From Myxococcus sp. CA023 (GTDB lineage: Bacteria > Myxococcota > Myxococcia > Myxococcales > Myxococcaceae): a stretch of 42,507 nucleotides of DNA. The DNA lies in contig NZ_JAAEAH010000081.1 of the NCBI RefSeq assembly GCF_010998615.1, forward strand, positions 1-42,507. Reading direction: 5' to 3'. Position numbers and translations under genes: made by a program. The first letter of the stretch is position 1. The number at the start of each line of letters is the position of its first letter. Of this stretch, positions 38,094 to 42,507 are shown one piece after another. The notes beneath the pieces were generated by a model. That model made no database searches, was not told the origin of the DNA, and saw only the letters and a list, made by a program, of their open reading frames with translations.

Positions 38094-39311
38094 TCACCCC
38101 GGGGCAGACACCAGGGTCAGTTCCGCAATCTCAGGCGAGGGCCCCAACCGCAGCGGCGGCCCCCAATAGCCTGTCCCCCTGTGGGTATAGACGCGCACCC
38201 CGGCAATGGTTGCCAGACCGCGCACCACCGGCTGCTGCAATTTGACGAGGAACATGAAGGGAAATACCTGTCCGCCGTGCGTGTGCCCGGAAAGCTGAAG
38301 GTCCACCATCACGCCAGCCTCCGCCACGCACAGGGCGGACCGGGGCTGGTGGGCCAACAACAGACGCGGAACCCCCTGCGGCGCCCCGCGCAGTGCCAGC
38401 TCCGGACGGCTGGCATGCGAGGGAATGATGTGGCCCGCGTCATGGTCCGTCACTCCCGCGATGGTGAGCCGCGCTCCGTCGCGCTCCACCACCCGGTGCT
38501 CGTTCTGAAGGACGGTGAGACCCAGGCGCGCCACCTCCGCTGCCCAGGCCGGTCCCCCGTGGTAGTACTCGTGATTGCCGGTGACGTAGAAGACGCCCAG
38601 TGACGCGCGCAGCTCCGACAGGGGCTTCACCTCGTCCCGTAGCGCGTCCACGGTGCCGTCCACCAGGTCGCCCGTCACCGCCACCACGTCCGGCTGGAGC
38701 GCGTTCACCTGCTCCACCACGCGCCGCAGCCAGCGGCCGTCCAACGTGGGCCCCACGTGGATGTCCGAAATCTGCACCACCTTCAGGCCACTGAGCCCGG
38801 GCGCCAGGCCCGCCACCGGCACCGTCACCCGCTCCACCGTCGCCCGGCCACGCGCCGTGATGAAGGCGTACACCACCGCCGGCACCGTCACCCCCACCGC
38901 CACCAGGGCCTTGCCCCGGGCCAGGGCCAACGCGTCCGTCACCACGCCCGACCACGACAGGCCCAGCCCCACCAGGTCCGCGACCACCACCGCGCTCAGC
39001 AGGATGCCGAAGGCGCCCAGCCACACGTAGGACGTCCACTGGAGCACCTGCGCCCAGAGAGTCGGTTCGCGGCGCGACGCCACCATTCCCACCGGCAGCG
39101 ACAGGAAGAGCAGCGCCACCAGGACGGGCCCCAGCCATGTCCACGGCAGGGGCAGCTGCGGGCTCACGAACAAGCGCACCGCGATGTACGCGTGCAGCCC
39201 GCCCATCAGCGTGAGGATGCCACCCAGCGACATCAACCACCGCAATGCCAGCGACAGGGACACTCTGGGCCGCCGGGCCTCCTGCTCCACACCTGGGGTC
39301 AGCTCCGCCAC
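38094..39311 (-). CDS. Membrane-anchored metallophosphoesterase (YkuE/YaeI-like)
   Basis: The start is placed at GTG 39311 because AAGGAGG lies nine bases upstream; the open frame extends to an ATG at 39383 without such a site. The N-terminal part has about four membrane helices. The phosphoesterase domain follows with QISDIHVGP (Asp183, His185), VAVTGDLVDG (Asp215), YVTGNHEYY (Asn246, His247), LLLAHQPRS and SGHTHGGQVFPF, the complete metal-binding set. YkuE/YaeI-type enzymes hydrolyse lipid phosphoesters such as UDP-diacylglucosamine or related substrates at the membrane. It is 51 bases upstream of the pilT-like gene on the same strand. The precise substrate is unknown. Confidence 0.9.
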   Translation of the reverse strand: MAELTPGVEQEARRPRVSLSLALRWLMSLGGILTLMGGLHAYIAVRLFVSPQLPLPWTWLGPVLVALLFLSLPVGMVASRREPTLWAQVLQWTSYVWLGAFGILLSAVVVADLVGLGLSWSGVVTDALALARGKALVAVGVTVPAVVYAFITARGRATVERVTVPVAGLAPGLSGLKVVQISDIHVGPTLDGRWLRRVVEQVNALQPDVVAVTGDLVDGTVDALRDEVKPLSELRASLGVFYVTGNHEYYHGGPAWAAEVARLGLTVLQNEHRVVERDGARLTIAGVTDHDAGHIIPSHASRPELALRGAPQGVPRLLLAHQPRSALCVAEAGVMVDLQLSGHTHGGQVFPFMFLVKLQQPVVRGLATIAGVRVYTHRGTGYWGPPLRLGPSPEIAELTLVSAPG

Positions 39312-39490
39312 GAACGACGTCCTCCTTCTCACCAGTGCCCGCCATGACCGCGCCCGGAACGCGGGGAAATAACGACCGCCCATGGCCGATGCCCGGCAAC
39401 CCGCCCGTACGCCAGGCGGGTCAACGCCTCATCTCGTGCACCACACCTAAGACACGGGCGACGGGTTGGCGAGCCAGCTACGTTCAAAGC

Positions 39491-40015
39491 ATGAGAACTT
39501 CACGTATCTTCACAGCCGCATTGCTTGCAGCGGCTGGCTCGGCCTGGGCCCAGCCCGTCCAGTACCTGGACCTGCGAACGCCTCGGGTCGCGCTCAACGC
39601 GCGCGTCACCGACCGCGACCTCACCAGCCCAGACCTGCAGGTCGGCTTCAGCGACAACTCCCTTCGAGGCCGCGCCTTCGGCAGGCCCCTCAACCTCACA
39701 CTGGACGCCGCGCGGATCCGCGGCATCTATGGAAGCGGTCCCGTGGACCTGCGGATGACGCAGGCAGAAGGAGCCCTGCGCGCCAAGGGCACGTTCGGTG
39801 GGCAGCTCACCGACTTCCAGGTGACGCCGCAAACGTTCAAGGGCGACGTGGGCCGGTGCAGCTACCAGCTCACGGCCTCCGAAGAAGGCCGCTATCAAGG
39901 CTGGCGTTCGTGTCTCGCCGGATTGGAGAACCCGGTATCGCTGTCGATTCCGCCTGCCATTGGCGGCGACGACGCCCGGCTCGTGGCCACCCTGGCTTTG
40001 ATTCTGTCGCGGTAG
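39491..40015 (+). CDS. Secreted hypothetical protein, 174 aa
   Basis: The start is ATG 39491; the longer frame from 39245 is antisense to the phosphoesterase gene. The signal peptide (MRTSRIFTAALLAAAGSAWA) is cleaved before QPVQYLDLR. The mature 154 residues are strand-rich with regular G-x-x-x/Arg turns (GRPLNLTLDAARIRGIYGSG, DLRMTQAEGALRAKGTFGGQ) and one Cys pair (GRCSYQL and RSCLAGL). The last part (NPVSLSIPPAIGGDDARLVA) is typical of a small beta sandwich. No family is known to me. The following gene starts 55 bases later. Confidence 0.75.
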   Translation: MRTSRIFTAALLAAAGSAWAQPVQYLDLRTPRVALNARVTDRDLTSPDLQVGFSDNSLRGRAFGRPLNLTLDAARIRGIYGSGPVDLRMTQAEGALRAKGTFGGQLTDFQVTPQTFKGDVGRCSYQLTASEEGRYQGWRSCLAGLENPVSLSIPPAIGGDDARLVATLALILSR

Positions 40016-40070
40016 CCCCACCGCGGGGCGGCTATGGTGCGCGCCGTTTCCCTCACGACGGAGCGCATCC

Positions 40071-40868
40071 ATGGCACGCATGCACGAAGTGGACTTCCAC
40101 ATCTACGGCGAGGACCTGCAGTTCGTCGAGGTGGAGTTGGACCCGGGAGAAGCCGCGGTCGCCGAAGCCGGCACCCTCATGTACATGGAGGACGGCATCG
40201 AGATGGAGACCATCTTCGGTGACGGCTCGGAGAAGACGAGCGGCTTCTTCGGCTCGCTGCTCGGCGCGGGCAAGCGCCTGCTGACGGGTGAGTCCCTCTT
40301 CACCACCGTCTTCCTCAACAAAAGCGGTAGCGGCAAGCGCAAGGTGTCCTTCGCCGCGCCCTACCCGGGAAAAATCATCCCGGTGAATCTGAGCGAACTC
40401 GGCGGCGAGCTCATTGCGCAGAAGGACAGCTTCCTCGCCGCGGCCAAGGGCGTGTCGCTGGGCATCGCCTTCCAGAAGAAGCTGGGCACCGGCCTGTTCG
40501 GCGGAGAGGGCTTCATCATGCAGCGGCTCCAGGGTGACGGGCTCGCCTTCATCCACGCCGGCGGCACGCTGCACGAGCGCACGCTGGGCCCGGGTGAATT
40601 GCTGCGCGTGGACACCGGCTGCATCGTCGCGTTCCAGCCCACCGTGGACTACGACATCCAGATGGTGAGCGGCATCAAGACGGCCTTCTTCGGCGGCGAG
40701 GGCCTCTTCTTCGCCACGCTGCGCGGCCCCGGCAAGGTGTGGCTCCAGTCGCTCCCGTTCAGCCGGCTCGCGGGCCGCATTCTCTCCGCCTCGCGCCCGG
40801 GTGGCGCTCGCGACGAGGGCAGCGTGCTGGGGGGTGTCGGCCTGGGCAGCCTGCTCGGCGACGACTAA
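40071..40868 (+). CDS. AIM24/TIGR00266 family protein
   Basis: A 265-residue protein preceded by GGAGC. It shows the beta-rich AIM24 fold: FVEVELDPGEAAVAEAGTLM near 18-37, FGSLLGAGKRLLTGESLFTT near 60-79, KVSFAAPYPGKIIPVNLSEL, QKDSFLAAAKGVSLGIAFQK, IHAGGTLHERTLGPGELLRV and FFGGEGLFFATLRGPGKVWL. This is the full-length TIGR00266 pattern. Mitochondrial AIM24 affects membrane organisation; bacterial members are of unknown function, often in stress or membrane contexts. No signal peptide, so likely cytoplasmic. It converges on the surface-protein gene after 31 bases. Confidence 0.93.
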   Translation: MARMHEVDFHIYGEDLQFVEVELDPGEAAVAEAGTLMYMEDGIEMETIFGDGSEKTSGFFGSLLGAGKRLLTGESLFTTVFLNKSGSGKRKVSFAAPYPGKIIPVNLSELGGELIAQKDSFLAAAKGVSLGIAFQKKLGTGLFGGEGFIMQRLQGDGLAFIHAGGTLHERTLGPGELLRVDTGCIVAFQPTVDYDIQMVSGIKTAFFGGEGLFFATLRGPGKVWLQSLPFSRLAGRILSASRPGGARDEGSVLGGVGLGSLLGDD

Positions 40869-40899
40869 CGCGCTGGGCAGGCCGGCCGTTCGCGGACCG

Positions 40900-42507
40900 C
40901 TATCCGCGCCGCCGCCGCGACAGGCCGGCCAGTCCCGCCAGCAGCACCCAGGGGCCCACCACGCCCACGGGCGATGCGCCGCAGCCACACCCCACGTCGA
41001 GCGCCGCGGGCCCCCGCACCTCGAAGCCCGTGGTCCGCGAGCGCGCCGGCACGCGGCTGGAGGTGACGAGGCGCTCCTGCGCCGCGACGCTGTGCGAGCC
41101 CACGGACAGCGCGCTCTCGCGGGGCACCTGGTAACGGAAGGCCCCGGTGTCATCGGCCGTCACCGTGGTGACTTCAATGCCGTCCACCTCGATGACCACC
41201 GTGGCGCCAGCCGTCGCCGCGCCCGCGAACAGCGGCGTGGAGTCCACCACCTCGCCATCAGCGGGAACCACCAGCACCGGCCAACCGTCCTCTGGGACCT
41301 GGGTGCCGCCATCTCCCTGGGACGTGCCCGCATCCTGCCCGGACGTCCCTCCGTCACCCTCGCCACTCACCGCCTGGGATTCGAACCGGATGGGCTGCGA
41401 GTAGGGCCCGCTGATTCCCGCCTCGTTGTGCGAATGAACGGTGACGAAATGAGGGCCCGGCGTCAGCGGCGATTCAGCAGGCCACTGGTAGCGGAAGCGG
41501 CCCGCGCCATCCACGGGGATGATGACCTCGGGGCCATTGTCCACCTCGATGCCCACCGTCTGCCCGTTGGGCGCGACGCCCGCGAACAGCGGCGTGGTTC
41601 CCACCGTCTCCCCGTCCTGCGGAATCACCAGGATGGGCTCCACCACCACGCCACCATCCTCCAGGGTGGCCGCGACAGAGAACGGCACAGGCGCGGAGGG
41701 CGCGCTGTACGCCCCCATCGCCTCCGCCACCACGTGGACCGTGCGCGTGCCGACATCGAGCGGCGCCTGCTGCGGAGGGATGCCTGCGGTGAACACACCA
41801 TCCGCGCCAGAGCTCACCTGAAGCCGCTCCACGCCATCGATGAACACGAGGACTCGAACGCCAGGGTCCGCCCGGCCTTCGAAGCGAGGACGGTGAGGAA
41901 CGCCCACCGCTCCGGACACGGGAGCACTGACAGACGGCGTCCCGGGCGTGCGGTAGGCCACGTGGTATTCCTCGGCGAAGCCTTCGCTCCCCGTACCCGC
42001 GCCATTCGTTCCGCCATCCGACGGGGTGAGGGTCCCGGCAGCGCCGCCCGACACGCTCCCGGGACACGACGCCGTCGCCCCTTGCAGCAGCACGCCGCCA
42101 CCACCACCACCGCCGCCCGGGCCGAGCACCCAGCCCGGGTAGCTGACATTGCCACCGTTGCCGCCCACGGCTCGGGCGCTCCCGCAGGACAGTGCGTCCT
42201 GCGCGCGAAGGATGAGGACACCGCCCGCGCCACCACCGCCCGCGCCATCGTCGCCCGGCGTGTGGCTGGCGGCGAGCCCATCCGCGGAGAAGTGCCCGGC
42301 GCCCGAGAATGCCCTGGCCCGGATGAACACAACTCCGCCGCCCGCGCCGCCACTTGAGCCCAGGTCGTCGTTGCCCTCTCCCGCGCCACCGCCACTCCCG
42401 AAGACAAACTTGTCGATGAGCGAGTACTTCGCGGGCGCGCCACCGAAACCGCCCTCGTCCCGCATCATGTCCGCCTCCGACGTGCGGCCCCCGACACCGC
42501 CCCGGCC
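40900..42507 (-). CDS. Gly-rich Ig-like surface protein with MYXO-CTERM tail (N-terminus missing)
   Basis: The frame stays open to the window edge, so 535 residues of the C-terminal part are seen and the start lies beyond 42507. The first 170 residues are Gly-rich with a repeated GGAGGGV and IRA/LRAQDA pattern, like beta-helical Gly-rich modules. Then come Ig-like domains. Two are clearly related: one with VIPQDGETVGTTPLFAGVAP and one with VVPADGEVVDSTPLFAGAAT, each followed by FRYQ-x-P. A Gly/Asp/Thr linker separates them. The C-terminus has VGCGCGASP, a hydrophobic segment and SRRRRG, a MYXO-CTERM-type sorting tail, implying myxosortase processing and a cell-surface location. Domain style resembles AgmC-like gliding proteins, but that name is not certain. 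Confidence 0.85.
   Translation of the reverse strand, partial: GRGGVGGRTSEADMMRDEGGFGGAPAKYSLIDKFVFGSGGGAGEGNDDLGSSGGAGGGVVFIRARAFSGAGHFSADGLAASHTPGDDGAGGGGAGGVLILRAQDALSCGSARAVGGNGGNVSYPGWVLGPGGGGGGGGVLLQGATASCPGSVSGGAAGTLTPSDGGTNGAGTGSEGFAEEYHVAYRTPGTPSVSAPVSGAVGVPHRPRFEGRADPGVRVLVFIDGVERLQVSSGADGVFTAGIPPQQAPLDVGTRTVHVVAEAMGAYSAPSAPVPFSVAATLEDGGVVVEPILVIPQDGETVGTTPLFAGVAPNGQTVGIEVDNGPEVIIPVDGAGRFRYQWPAESPLTPGPHFVTVHSHNEAGISGPYSQPIRFESQAVSGEGDGGTSGQDAGTSQGDGGTQVPEDGWPVLVVPADGEVVDSTPLFAGAATAGATVVIEVDGIEVTTVTADDTGAFRYQVPRESALSVGSHSVAAQERLVTSSRVPARSRTTGFEVRGPAALDVGCGCGASPVGVVGPWVLLAGLAGLSRRRRG

Noticed and set aside
1..42507. CRISPR array, insertion sequence, prophage or integrase
   Set aside because: No regularly spaced repeats, transposase, integrase or phage structural motifs were found on either strand.

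Overview
The window is GC-rich (about 70%) DNA with strongly GC-biased third codon positions and densely packed genes on both strands. It looks like chromosomal DNA of a myxobacterium (Myxococcota, Myxococcus/Corallococcus type). Supporting signs are a C-terminal MYXO-CTERM-type tail on the protein at the right edge, many lipoproteins and signal-peptide proteins with no recognisable family, a PilT-type twitching ATPase and a GldG/DUF4340-type protein. No insertion sequence, prophage, CRISPR array or rRNA operon was seen.

Left part (1-2100): the start of a secreted surface-repeat-like protein, a frameshifted small Tat-type reading frame, an acidic unknown protein and a pyridoxamine-phosphate-oxidase-like stress protein. 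The centrepiece (2341-7509) is a five-gene, fully overlapping operon. It encodes myo-inositol-1-phosphate synthase, an AUR1-like PAP2 inositol-phosphoryl transferase, a CDP-alcohol phosphatidyltransferase fused to a GtrA domain, an exported Svf1/CrtC-like lipocalin and a dual-specificity-type phosphatase. Together these read as a complete route from glucose-6-phosphate to phosphatidylinositol and on to inositol phosphorylceramide, possibly with its own flippase and lipid carrier.

Middle (7516-28640): two lipoproteins (one with a JAB-like HxHP motif), a DUF4340 protein, an AraC regulator with a Tat/lipobox thioredoxin-reductase-like flavoprotein, two secreted unknowns, and two RND/MmpL-type exporters facing away from each other. 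These are followed by two low-complexity lipoproteins with PGTGG motifs, a MOSC protein, glgX, a methyltransferase, a lipoprotein-type subclass B1 metallo-beta-lactamase and a coiled-coil lipoprotein.

Right part (28641-42507): a degenerate tRNA-like cloverleaf in a non-coding gap, a soluble SPFH/slipin protein, a long acyl-CoA dehydrogenase, a TIGR00300-type (archaeal-type ornithine cyclodeaminase-like) protein and a second dual-specificity phosphatase. Next come a LysM plus NlpC/P60-like protein without signal peptide, an HExxH DUF4157-like protein, a receiver-like protein with an apparently leaderless promoter, a PilT ATPase, a membrane metallophosphoesterase, a secreted unknown, an AIM24-family protein and a truncated Ig-like/Gly-rich MYXO-CTERM surface protein. 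Family calls come from reading motifs by eye; no database search was run.
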